Origin: CAZLFQ01 sp964558975
GTDB lineage: Bacteria > Pseudomonadota > Alphaproteobacteria > Rickettsiales > Midichloriaceae
Direction of reading: 5' to 3'
Assembly (NCBI GenBank): GCA_964558975.1
Contig: CAZLFQ010000004.1
Location: forward strand, 1-61,791
DNA: 61,791 nt
The notes beneath the pieces are model-generated. The model was not told the origin of the DNA, did not search any database, and was given only the letters and a program-made list of their open reading frames with translations. Below, piece by piece: positions 7,549-16,021 of this stretch. Every line of letters starts with the position of its first letter. Position 1 is the stretch's first letter. Both the position numbers and the translations under genes were made by a program.

Positions 7549-8988
7549 TTACTCGCCTTGTGCTTTTGTAAAGCCTTCAGCACCATCAAAAAGATATAAG
7601 TTCTGAATAAGAGTCATGCTTAGACCTGCTTTGTCGACTTTATCCAGCAACGCAACCACTGCTGCTTGATTTATTCCTGTGTCTTTAAAGCCAATAAATC
7701 TGCACTGCAATAAATCTGGAATTACTCCTTCAGCATCACTATCTGGCCATACTTTTAGCCCTTTTTGTGACACTGTATGCAATTTTAGATTTGGCTCAAT
7801 ATCCTCAAGCTTGCTAACAATATCTTTTACCGATTTACCATTCGCACTGATATAAACATCAACACCAATTAATTGCTGGTCAAACTTCTCAACAACATAT
7901 TTATGTCCTTTAATTCTCTTTGCTTCTTTTGGCGCAACCTCAGCAAGCTGAGTTGGCTTCTTGCCTAGATTGGCAACTACTGCATTAGCAAATTCCATGG
8001 TAGAAGCTTTTTTCTTACTCTTGCCTTCCTTATAAATATCACCTGTGTGAACACCTTCTTCAACTGTCTTAAGCCAAGCGTTTTGAATAGTTGTCGCAAT
8101 ATCGCCCTGCCCTATATATTCAAGCATTAGTAGCGCACCGTTCAAAAGCCCTGATGGGTTTGCAATCCCTTTACCAGCAATATCAGGAGCTGAGCCATGA
8201 ACCGCCTCAAACATCGCAAAATCATCACCAATATTTGAGCTACCAGCCAACCCAACCGAACCAGAAACTTCTGCTGCAATATCAGATACTATATCTCCAT
8301 AAAGATTTAGCGTTACAATCACATCGAAATCTTGTGGACGTGATGCAATACGCGCCGAACCTATATCTACAATTATTGAATCAGCTTTTATTTCGGGATA
8401 TTCTTTTGCAACTTCCTTAAAAATAGAGTGGAAGCATCCATCAGAAATTTTCATGATATTGTCTTTAATAAGACAGGTCACTTTTTTACGACCATTTAAC
8501 TTTGCATACTCAAAGGCATATCTGATTATTTTTTCAGAGCCTTGTCTTGTGATGATTTTAAAAGCAATATTGTTATTGCCGTTTACACGATATTCAACAC
8601 CAGCATATAAATCTTCTTCGTTTTCCCTTACGATCACCATATCCATTTTTTTATGGTTAGTTTCTACAAATGGATAGTATGTTGCAACTGGCCTTACGTT
8701 TGCATAAAGTCCTAGAGATTTTCTGAATGTAACGTTTAGACTTTTATAACCCTTGCCTTGCGGAGTAGTGATTGGAGCCTTTAATAATACTTTTGTACGC
8801 TTAACAACTTCCCAAGCATCTTTTGAGATTCCAGATGAATAACCTTTTGTATAAAGTTTCTCACCAATTTCAATTGTCTCAATATTAATTCTAGCTTTTG
8901 CTTCTTTAAGAATATGAAGCGTAGCCTCCATTATTTCTGGTCCAATACCATCCCCATAAGCAACTGCAATTGATGTCATTTCCGCCAT
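7549..8988 (-). CDS. icd: Isocitrate dehydrogenase (long, Rickettsia type)
   Basis: Icd oxidises isocitrate to 2-oxoglutarate in the TCA cycle. The 479 residues match the long form of Rickettsia and Thermus. The catalytic core (about 1-340) has the opening AYGDGIGPEI, the substrate loop YKSLNVTFRKSLGLYANVRP, and IRENEEDLYAGVEY. The nucleotide-binding segment HGSAPDIAGKGIANPSG lies near residue 265. A C-terminal extension follows (about 350-479). The family is generally NADP-linked; cofactor choice is not proven here. It lies 72 bases downstream of lon on the same strand, so the two may be co-transcribed. Confidence 0.93.
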   Translation of the reverse strand: MAEMTSIAVAYGDGIGPEIMEATLHILKEAKARINIETIEIGEKLYTKGYSSGISKDAWEVVKRTKVLLKAPITTPQGKGYKSLNVTFRKSLGLYANVRPVATYYPFVETNHKKMDMVIVRENEEDLYAGVEYRVNGNNNIAFKIITRQGSEKIIRYAFEYAKLNGRKKVTCLIKDNIMKISDGCFHSIFKEVAKEYPEIKADSIIVDIGSARIASRPQDFDVIVTLNLYGDIVSDIAAEVSGSVGLAGSSNIGDDFAMFEAVHGSAPDIAGKGIANPSGLLNGALLMLEYIGQGDIATTIQNAWLKTVEEGVHTGDIYKEGKSKKKASTMEFANAVVANLGKKPTQLAEVAPKEAKRIKGHKYVVEKFDQQLIGVDVYISANGKSVKDIVSKLEDIEPNLKLHTVSQKGLKVWPDSDAEGVIPDLLQCRFIGFKDTGINQAAVVALLDKVDKAGLSMTLIQNLYLFDGAEGFTKAQGE

Positions 8989-9060
8989 AGCAACTCCTTG
9001 ATTTAATTACATATAAATCTGGGGCAACATCTAATAAATTGCAACTAGAATATTTTAAGA

Positions 9061-11469
9061 TTAATGAGGAAGATGCGCAGACATATGGTTCGCTTTATCT
9101 CTACATCTCTCCGCTTCAATTTCCTTTGCTTCATCCCACTCAATAGGAGTCAATTGTTTTGCAAGAGCATTTTTTAAAACTTCATCAACATTCTCAACTG
9201 GAATAATTTTCAAACCTTTCTTAACAACATCAGGAATTTCTTCTAAATCCTTAACATTATCTTTTGGAATTAAAACTGTTTTTACCCCACCTCTTAATGC
9301 AGCAAGTAATTTCTCTTTCAATCCACCAATTGGCAAGACACGACCGCGCAAAGTTACTTCGCCTGTCATTGCGATATCTCGTTTAACTGGAATTCCAGTT
9401 AGTGCAGACACCATGGATGTACACATAGCAATCCCAGCTGATGGCCCATCTTTAGGGGTAGCCCCTTCTGGTACGTGAACGTGAATATCTTTGTTTTTAA
9501 ACACAGTAGGTTTTATTCCAAAATCTACTGAACGTGCGCGAATGTAGCTTAGTGCAGCTTGAACAGATTCACGCATAACTTCACCAAGCTTCCCTGTGAT
9601 TTTAACATCACCGCCTTTGCCATAAAGAAGTACCGCCTCTATTGATAGCAAATCACCACCAACTTCTGAGTAAGCAAGACCATTAGTGATGCCAACTAAG
9701 TTTTTCTTCTCAATTTCACCAAATGTATACTTTCTTACGCCTAAGAAATCATGGATATTTTTATTAGTAACTTTTATATGCTTTTTATTATTAAGCATGA
9801 TTTCTTTGATAATTTTACGCGCAAGCTTAGCGATATTTCTATCTAAACTTCTGACACCTGCTTCACGAGTATAATATCTGATAATTTCAATTACTGCCTC
9901 TTTAGAAATATCAATTTCACCCTTTTTTACACCATGTCCTTCAAGTTGTTTTGGGATCAAATAGTTTTGGGCAATAGCGAGCTTTTCGTTCTCTGTATAA
10001 CCAGAAAGGTTTATAACTTCCATTCTGTCATATAGCGGACGAGGTATACCATCATAACTGTTTGCAGTTGCCACAAACATCACTTGCGAAAGATCGTAAT
10101 CAACTTCCAAGTAATGATCGTTGAAAATATGATTTTGCTCTGGATCAAGAATCTCCAATAAAGCAGAAGATGGATCACCCCTGTAATCAAACCCCATCTT
10201 ATCAATCTCATCCAATAACATAACAGGGTTACTTTTCTTTGCTTTTTTCATACCTTGGATAATTTTACCAGGCATAGCACCAATATATGTACGTCTGTGG
10301 CCTTTTATTTCCGCCTCATCTCTCAAGCCACCTAAAGAAACCTTTACAAACTCTCTGCCAGTTGTATTTGCAATAGACCTTGCAAGCGATGTCTTACCAA
10401 CACCAGGAGGACCAATTAGACATAAAATTGGGCTTTTTAATTTATTTGTACGTAAATTGACAGCCAAGTATTCTAAGATTCTCTCTTTAATTTTTTCTAA
10501 ACCATAGTGCTCTTTATCCAAGATTTCTTGAGCTTTAGTTATATTTTTATTGAGTTTAGAATATGACTTCCAAGGAAGCTGAATAATCCAATCTAAATAA
10601 TTTCTTATAACTGCTGCCTCAGAAGACATTGGGTTCATCAGTTTCAATTTTTTCAACTCAGCATCTGTCCTTTCTTTAACTTCTTTACTTAAACTAAGTG
10701 CCGCAATTTTTTTAGATAATTCGTTTACTTCTTCTTTATAATCCTCTTCACCTAACTCCTTATGAATAGCTTTAAGTTGTTCATTCAAATAATAATCTTT
10801 TTGATTTTTTTCAATCTGGGTTCTTACTCTTGTTTTGATTCTTGATTCAGTATTCAATAGATCAATTTCTAACTCTAATAACGCTAATAATTTCTCAAGC
10901 TTTTTTTGTACATTAATTTGCTCAAGCACATCTTGTTTTGATGCCACCTTAACAAAAAGATGTGCACTCACTGCGTCTGCAAATTTTGAAGGCTCTTCTA
11001 TGTTTGAAATTGTTGTCAATACGTCAGGACTAATTTTAGTATTTAGCTGCACGTAAGTTTCAAACAACTTTCCAATTGATCGCTTTATTGCCGACACTTC
11101 TTGAACATTGATATCAAGTTCATCTGCCAATGTTTTAATTTGAGCCTGAATAAAAGGTGTTTCATCAAGATATTTAACTATCTTAACTCTTTGCTTCCCT
11201 TCTACTAAAACTTTAACTGTATTATCCTGAAGCTTTAAAACTTGCAGTATATTACCCACCACACCTACTTTGTATAACTCTTTTGAGGCTGGATCATCTG
11301 TAACAGCATCCATCTGCGCTACTAAAAGAATTTTATTGCCTGCTTTTACAGCCGACTCCAAAGCTTTAATAGATTTATCCCTTCCAACAAATAAAGGGAC
11401 TATCATGCTTGGAAAAACAACCAAATCTCTTAGGGGAAGTACTGGGTAAGTATCTATTGTGAAGTTCAT
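9061..11469 (-). CDS. lon: ATP-dependent protease Lon
   Basis: Lon unfolds and degrades misfolded and regulatory proteins in the cytoplasm. The 802-residue protein has all three parts: an N-terminal substrate domain opening LPLRDLVVFPSMIVPL, a central AAA+ ATPase with Walker A GPPGVGKTS and Walker B MLLDEIDK, and a C-terminal protease domain with the Ser-Lys dyad Ser677 (DGPSAG) and Lys720, 43 residues apart as in E. coli. The start ATG has AAAGG upstream. A heat-shock promoter is plausible but I could not identify one with confidence. Confidence 0.97.
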   Translation of the reverse strand: MNFTIDTYPVLPLRDLVVFPSMIVPLFVGRDKSIKALESAVKAGNKILLVAQMDAVTDDPASKELYKVGVVGNILQVLKLQDNTVKVLVEGKQRVKIVKYLDETPFIQAQIKTLADELDINVQEVSAIKRSIGKLFETYVQLNTKISPDVLTTISNIEEPSKFADAVSAHLFVKVASKQDVLEQINVQKKLEKLLALLELEIDLLNTESRIKTRVRTQIEKNQKDYYLNEQLKAIHKELGEEDYKEEVNELSKKIAALSLSKEVKERTDAELKKLKLMNPMSSEAAVIRNYLDWIIQLPWKSYSKLNKNITKAQEILDKEHYGLEKIKERILEYLAVNLRTNKLKSPILCLIGPPGVGKTSLARSIANTTGREFVKVSLGGLRDEAEIKGHRRTYIGAMPGKIIQGMKKAKKSNPVMLLDEIDKMGFDYRGDPSSALLEILDPEQNHIFNDHYLEVDYDLSQVMFVATANSYDGIPRPLYDRMEVINLSGYTENEKLAIAQNYLIPKQLEGHGVKKGEIDISKEAVIEIIRYYTREAGVRSLDRNIAKLARKIIKEIMLNNKKHIKVTNKNIHDFLGVRKYTFGEIEKKNLVGITNGLAYSEVGGDLLSIEAVLLYGKGGDVKITGKLGEVMRESVQAALSYIRARSVDFGIKPTVFKNKDIHVHVPEGATPKDGPSAGIAMCTSMVSALTGIPVKRDIAMTGEVTLRGRVLPIGGLKEKLLAALRGGVKTVLIPKDNVKDLEEIPDVVKKGLKIIPVENVDEVLKNALAKQLTPIEWDEAKEIEAERCRDKANHMSAHLPH

Positions 11470-11590
11470 TTCAACACCTTTAACATATCGTTATTACTTA
11501 TCTAGTGACTAATCTGCAATTTACAAGATGCTAAATCACATAATCTTGCTATATTAATACTATCATAATCAAAGATGAGTTAATAGATAT

Positions 11591-12079
11591 ATGCTTAGAG
11601 ACTTATTAACAAAATATAAAATTTACATCTATCTTATAGTTCTGACTGTAATAGCTTACCTACCTTTAAACTTTGGAGCGCTCCCTATAAAACCTGCTAT
11701 AATAGTTATTTCAATATTTTACTTCTCAATCATTCCTCAAACCAGACCTTCATTGGTATTCTTGATAGTATTAGGGACATTCGATGATTTAATTAGTAAT
11801 TCCTATGTAGGAATTACATCATTAAATTATGTAATGATTTCTCTAATAGCCAGCTCTAATACTAAAGCATTGTTAGAGCAAAGATTTAATGTTGTTTGGG
11901 CTGCACTGTTATTAGCACTTATCATAGTCAATTTGACTGAAGCTTCTATTATAACGGTTATGAGTGAAGATCACGTATTCAAATTAGAAATCGCAGTGAA
12001 GATATTACTTTCTCTGCTTGTATACCCTCTATTGCATTACTTTTATTCAGTAAAAATCAATTGGTTTAGAGTCAAATAA
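11591..12079 (+). CDS. mreD: Rod shape-determining protein MreD-like
   Basis: This 162-residue hydrophobic protein has about five membrane helices and lies directly before the cell-elongation transpeptidase gene, overlapping it at TAATG. Size, topology and position match MreD of the elongasome, which links MreB/MreC to RodA/PBP2 in the inner membrane. MreD sequences are poorly conserved, so the call leans on context. mreB and mreC are not in the window. Confidence 0.75.
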   Translation: MLRDLLTKYKIYIYLIVLTVIAYLPLNFGALPIKPAIIVISIFYFSIIPQTRPSLVFLIVLGTFDDLISNSYVGITSLNYVMISLIASSNTKALLEQRFNVVWAALLLALIIVNLTEASIITVMSEDHVFKLEIAVKILLSLLVYPLLHYFYSVKINWFRVK

Positions 12080-13914
12080 TGCGTGATGAAGTTTATAAAT
12101 ACAAAACCTTTGGAAGACGAAGCATTGTAATTGGCGGTATCAAGCTAACACTGCTAAGCCTAATTGCTGGACGTTACTATTTCTTACAGATGAAAAATTC
12201 TGAAAAGTATAAAACTTTATCTGAAAACAATCGAATTAAAGTAATTATAATTCCAGCCCTTCGTGGCCATTTACTTGATAGAAATGGGAATGACATTGCT
12301 AATAACACTGTATTTTACCGCCTTGGATTAGATGCACATGAGATAAAAAACCTAAGCGAAATAATTCCGCAAGCTGAGAGTGTTTTAGGTAGACCATTAA
12401 AACTTACAAAAGAACAAATTGAAAAACGAATTATTAAACGTAGCAAAAACGAACCACTGATTATTGAAGATAGCTTGAATTGGGACGAAGTTTCAAAAGT
12501 TTCCTTAAACAACCATTTGCTGCCTGGGTTAGATGTTATTGAAGCCCCAGTAAGATGCTACCCATATAAAGATGCTTTCGCACAAATCACAGGTTATATA
12601 GGCAGCCCAACAGAAGCAGAAGTTGAAGAGCTAGATTTACCAACTTTCAATGAACTGAAAATCGGCAAGAGTGGCATAGAAAAGATTTTTGATGAATCAT
12701 TGAGGGGTTATCCTGGGCTTAGAAAAACTGAAGTCGATGTCAAAGGAACTTATATTCGAGAGCTCTCAAAAGATCCGCCAGTATCAGGTGACAAATTAAC
12801 TTTAACTATAGATGCAGAGCTCCAAAAGTTTGTACATGACGTAATGAAAGAAAGAAAAGCTGAAGGAGCCGTTGTAGTTCTTGATGCAAAAACAGGTGGG
12901 GTAATTGCTATGCATTCATCACCTTCTTTTGATCCAAATGAGTTTGTTGATGGGGTTTCAAAAGAATATTGGGATAAAATTACAGACAACCCCAACAACC
13001 CCTTGATCAACCAAGTAATTTCAACTCCATATCCCCCTGGATCAACATTTAAAATTGTGACCGCAATGGCAGCGCTTCGCTCTGGCATGTCTCCAAATAG
13101 AACTCATACTTGTACTGGGGTACATTATGTTGGAAGCAAACCGTTTAAATGTTGGAAGACTGGCGGACACGGCACTTTAAATTTAGAGCAAGCTATTCAA
13201 CGTTCTTGTAACCCATATTTTTACAGCACAGGCCAACTAATCGGAGCACAAGCTATTGCAGACACTGCTCGCTTACTTGGGTATGGTAGCAAAAGCAATA
13301 TTGAACTTCCATATGAACACCCAGGTTTAATCCCTGACCCAAAGTGGAAACAAAACCGTTATAAAATGGAATGGTATATGGGTGACACTATCAATACATC
13401 TATAGGTCAAGGTTATGTTTTGGTTACACCAATCCAAATGGCTGTGATGACTGCAAGATTAGTTACTGGTAAAAAAGTAGAACCTACTCTTGTACTTTCA
13501 GATAAGCCAAAAGAATTAGAGAGCTTGGGAATAGCCGAAGAACATATTAAGATCATTCGCGAAGGCATGCGTAAAGTAACGAATGAAGCTGGCGGCACTG
13601 CATTCGCGCATAACATGTCATATAAAGATTTTATTGTTGGCGGCAAGACTGGAACAGCTCAAGTGGCTGCTTTAAAATTCAAACATGCTGCACATAAATT
13701 TATGCACCATGGATTATTTACCAGTTTTGGCCCAGTAGATGACCCACAATATGTTGTAACAGTTATTGTGGCACATGGTGAAGCTGGTGCTAAAACTGCA
13801 GCACCAATCGCTAAGCAAATTTATTTGAAATTATTAGGGCAACCAACTATGCTTGACCCGAAAGAACCGGTGGAAACCGATGACGTCGATAATATAGATA
13901 ATCCGAGTTTATAG
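12079..13914 (+). CDS. mrdA: Penicillin-binding protein 2
   Basis: PBP2 is the monofunctional transpeptidase that crosslinks peptidoglycan during side-wall growth with RodA. The 611 residues comprise an N-terminal membrane anchor (about 20-38), a dimerisation/pedestal domain, and a transpeptidase domain. Its three active-site motifs are STFK with Ser322, SCN at 376-378 and KTG at 523-525. The ATG overlaps the mreD stop codon (TAATG), implying translational coupling. An elongasome in this organism fits a rod-shaped cell that retains peptidoglycan. Confidence 0.95.
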   Translation: MRDEVYKYKTFGRRSIVIGGIKLTLLSLIAGRYYFLQMKNSEKYKTLSENNRIKVIIIPALRGHLLDRNGNDIANNTVFYRLGLDAHEIKNLSEIIPQAESVLGRPLKLTKEQIEKRIIKRSKNEPLIIEDSLNWDEVSKVSLNNHLLPGLDVIEAPVRCYPYKDAFAQITGYIGSPTEAEVEELDLPTFNELKIGKSGIEKIFDESLRGYPGLRKTEVDVKGTYIRELSKDPPVSGDKLTLTIDAELQKFVHDVMKERKAEGAVVVLDAKTGGVIAMHSSPSFDPNEFVDGVSKEYWDKITDNPNNPLINQVISTPYPPGSTFKIVTAMAALRSGMSPNRTHTCTGVHYVGSKPFKCWKTGGHGTLNLEQAIQRSCNPYFYSTGQLIGAQAIADTARLLGYGSKSNIELPYEHPGLIPDPKWKQNRYKMEWYMGDTINTSIGQGYVLVTPIQMAVMTARLVTGKKVEPTLVLSDKPKELESLGIAEEHIKIIREGMRKVTNEAGGTAFAHNMSYKDFIVGGKTGTAQVAALKFKHAAHKFMHHGLFTSFGPVDDPQYVVTVIVAHGEAGAKTAAPIAKQIYLKLLGQPTMLDPKEPVETDDVDNIDNPSL

Positions 13915-14051
13915 AATTAAGAAGAATTAAAAGATTAACTCGTAAGCACAAGGAGTTTAATAATTTACTGCATGTTTCGGCGCTACCGCTAAAATATTGT
14001 GTATTATCCTTGTTTGTGATACAGTACACCTTCAGTTTTATGGGAGAATAT

Positions 14052-14903
14052 ATGGATTACGAAACACAAGTACTAACAGCAGAACTTGATAACTATAGAG
14101 AAGACTTAGTTAAGGCTTTTGATTATCTACATGAAAATCCTTATCACGCCCATGTCAAAATGCCTTATGCAAAAGAGACATCTGAATTGCTGCAAGCTTT
14201 TTCAATTGATAGTGAAAAAGTCATATATAGTCGGTATTCCAGAACTTATGATCAACAAGCTGTTTATGAGCAATTATTACAAATCTTCACTAACTCAGCT
14301 TCAAATATTTCTGGTAAAAATGCAGCAGCGCTATCTGGTTATGTTGCCGATATTTTAAATGAGAGCTATAAATCTGAGTTCTTTAACCCAAGTGTTTTTA
14401 ATTTGGAATATTCCATTTGGTTTGAAACACCCAACTATCATACTTATCTTAGTAATGGTAATCATTGGCATACTGATGGTATAGATGAAGGGTTTTGTGC
14501 GGATGACAAGCTATCAATGCTTTATCCTTTAAAAGGACCATCAACTTTGTTTTTTGATACAGTCAATCTTATCAAAGGGTTTAAAAATGGGCTAGAATAT
14601 CCAAACTATCTGAATCCATCTTTGAGCGGAGTCCAAATCTACCATTCTGAAAATATTAATTATCTAGGAAGTCTAAACTTTAGCCCAACGGAAATCCAAT
14701 ATGGTAGTCAAGGTTATGCAAACATACATAATCAGGATAATTCTGCGCATTCATGGCCAGTTCAATTAAATGATCGTGTTATTTTACATATAGAGTTAAA
14801 GCCCAAACAGGGAGAGCTTTTCAAAAGTGAAAGTGATTGTAGAAAATCAGTACTATTAAATCCAGATGATACTTATAAAACCTATTTAAGGGTGGATTGT
14901 TAA
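14052..14903 (+). CDS. Possible Fe(II)/2-oxoglutarate-type oxygenase
   Basis: I do not recognise the exact family. The 283-residue protein (from ATG 14052, with GGGAGA upstream) has features of a double-stranded beta-helix oxygenase: HWHTDG, giving a His-x-Asp metal pair, then LYPLKGPSTLFFD, and much later a His in AHSWPVQLNDRVILHIEL followed by an Arg, as in the HxD...H...R iron/2-oxoglutarate site. An upstream in-frame ATG at 14010 would add 14 residues but has no ribosome site. Substrate is unknown. It stands alone between mrdA and a HAD phosphatase gene. Confidence 0.5.
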   Translation: MDYETQVLTAELDNYREDLVKAFDYLHENPYHAHVKMPYAKETSELLQAFSIDSEKVIYSRYSRTYDQQAVYEQLLQIFTNSASNISGKNAAALSGYVADILNESYKSEFFNPSVFNLEYSIWFETPNYHTYLSNGNHWHTDGIDEGFCADDKLSMLYPLKGPSTLFFDTVNLIKGFKNGLEYPNYLNPSLSGVQIYHSENINYLGSLNFSPTEIQYGSQGYANIHNQDNSAHSWPVQLNDRVILHIELKPKQGELFKSESDCRKSVLLNPDDTYKTYLRVDC

Positions 14904-14968
14904 ACTAAAAAATGCATTTTTATATAGCAATGAGTCAAATGCTTTGTATAATCTAAAATAAAAAGCTG

Positions 14969-15637
14969 ATGAACCTGCTCACAACACCCCAAGCAATTCT
15001 ATTCGACTGGGATAATACCTTGGTTGAAACATGGCCAAAATTATACAAAACAATCAATGAAACGTTATCAGTATTTGGGCATGATGCTTGGACAATGGAG
15101 CAAGTAAAACAACGTACTCATAAATCGGCTAAGGATATTTTTCCAACTTTGTTCGGCGAAAATCATCAAAAAGCTAAAGAGTATTTTTACTACTTATATC
15201 GCCAAAAATATGCTCATGAAACTTTGCCTCCACTTGACAATGCCCTTCAAGTTCTTGAGCTGTTGAAAGCAAAGAACATTAGAGCTGGTGTGGTTAGTAA
15301 TAAAGAAGGGAGCACATTGCGCAAAGAAATCAAAGAAATGGGTTGGGATATTTATTTCGAATGCATGATTGGCTCAATGGATGCAAGCAAAGATAAACCG
15401 CATCCTGAGCCTGCTTTTATGGCACTAGAAAAAATGAATTTACAAAAAGGAAATCACATCTGGTTTGTGGGTGATACGACTGTAGACATTGAATGTGCTT
15501 ATAACTCTGGATGCACTCCAATATTATATGGAGACAAAATTGCAGCACCTGAGATTGATTCTTTAAACATCCCCCATAAACATGTTCAGTGTCATTTGAC
15601 TTTAGCCAAATTATTGGACAATGAGCTTGCCACTTGA
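14969..15637 (+). CDS. HAD-superfamily phosphatase (phosphoglycolate phosphatase-like)
   Basis: The 222-residue protein has the HAD motifs in order: DWDNT with nucleophile Asp13 and acid Asp15, VVSNKEG (motif II Ser), a Lys before PHPEP (motif III), and VGDTTVDIECA (motif IV acids). The helical cap after motif I is typical of phosphoglycolate phosphatase/beta-phosphoglucomutase relatives. It probably hydrolyses a small phosphate ester in the cytoplasm; the substrate cannot be told. It is convergent with the tautomerase genes, separated by a single base. Confidence 0.85.
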   Translation: MNLLTTPQAILFDWDNTLVETWPKLYKTINETLSVFGHDAWTMEQVKQRTHKSAKDIFPTLFGENHQKAKEYFYYLYRQKYAHETLPPLDNALQVLELLKAKNIRAGVVSNKEGSTLRKEIKEMGWDIYFECMIGSMDASKDKPHPEPAFMALEKMNLQKGNHIWFVGDTTVDIECAYNSGCTPILYGDKIAAPEIDSLNIPHKHVQCHLTLAKLLDNELAT

Positions 15638-15638
15638 G

Positions 15639-15830
15639 TTACTTTTCACTATCAGCTTTCAAAACCCCATTCATTGCGAAGTTCTCGCGGGGCATTTCAT
15701 CAATTTTGATCCAAGTTTTTTTAGGATCTGAGCCAAAAGCTTCAACCATAGCCTCAGTTACCAACTTCACGGCCTTGCGTTTTTGCTCTAATGTTTTTCC
15801 TTCTAAAACCTGAATTGTAATTATAGGCAT
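15639..15830 (-). CDS. 4-oxalocrotonate tautomerase family protein, copy 1
   Basis: This is a 63-residue tautomerase with the family's PIITIQVLEG start, giving the catalytic N-terminal proline after Met removal. Counting Pro as 1, the residues at the classic Arg11 and Arg39 positions are Lys and Trp, while Phe50 is kept. It therefore has the proline base but not both substrate-binding arginines. It lies two bases downstream of a second copy on the same strand, which retains the arginines. The two may assemble into one hexamer. Confidence 0.85.
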   Translation of the reverse strand: MPIITIQVLEGKTLEQKRKAVKLVTEAMVEAFGSDPKKTWIKIDEMPRENFAMNGVLKADSEK

Positions 15831-15832
15831 AT

Positions 15833-16021
15833 TTACTTCTTATCACTCTCCAAAACACCACCAATAGCGTAGTGCTTCTTTGGCATTTCGTTTAGGAATA
15901 CGCGAACTTTTTCAGGAGTAGAATCAATTGTACGGCAAATAACTTCCGTTATTTCTTTCACCAGTTTGCGCTTTTGGTCGTCAGTACGTCCCTCAAGCAT
16001 TTTTACTTCAACTATTGGCAT
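15833..16021 (-). CDS. 4-oxalocrotonate tautomerase family protein, copy 2
   Basis: This 62-residue protein starts PIVEVKMLEG; with Pro as 1 it keeps Arg11 and Arg39 and has Tyr where Phe50 is usual, so it looks catalytically complete. The ATG lies inside the last codons of gyrA (14-base overlap), and the next tautomerase copy follows after two bases. gyrA and both tautomerases are probably one transcript. Natural substrate is unknown; no aromatic-degradation genes are nearby. Confidence 0.88.
   Translation of the reverse strand: MPIVEVKMLEGRTDDQKRKLVKEITEVICRTIDSTPEKVRVFLNEMPKKHYAIGGVLESDKK

Noticed and set aside
8091..8420. 109-codon frame opposite icd
   Set aside because: It is a low-complexity shadow of the conserved icd coding strand; the sequence is Gln/Leu-rich with no ribosome site.
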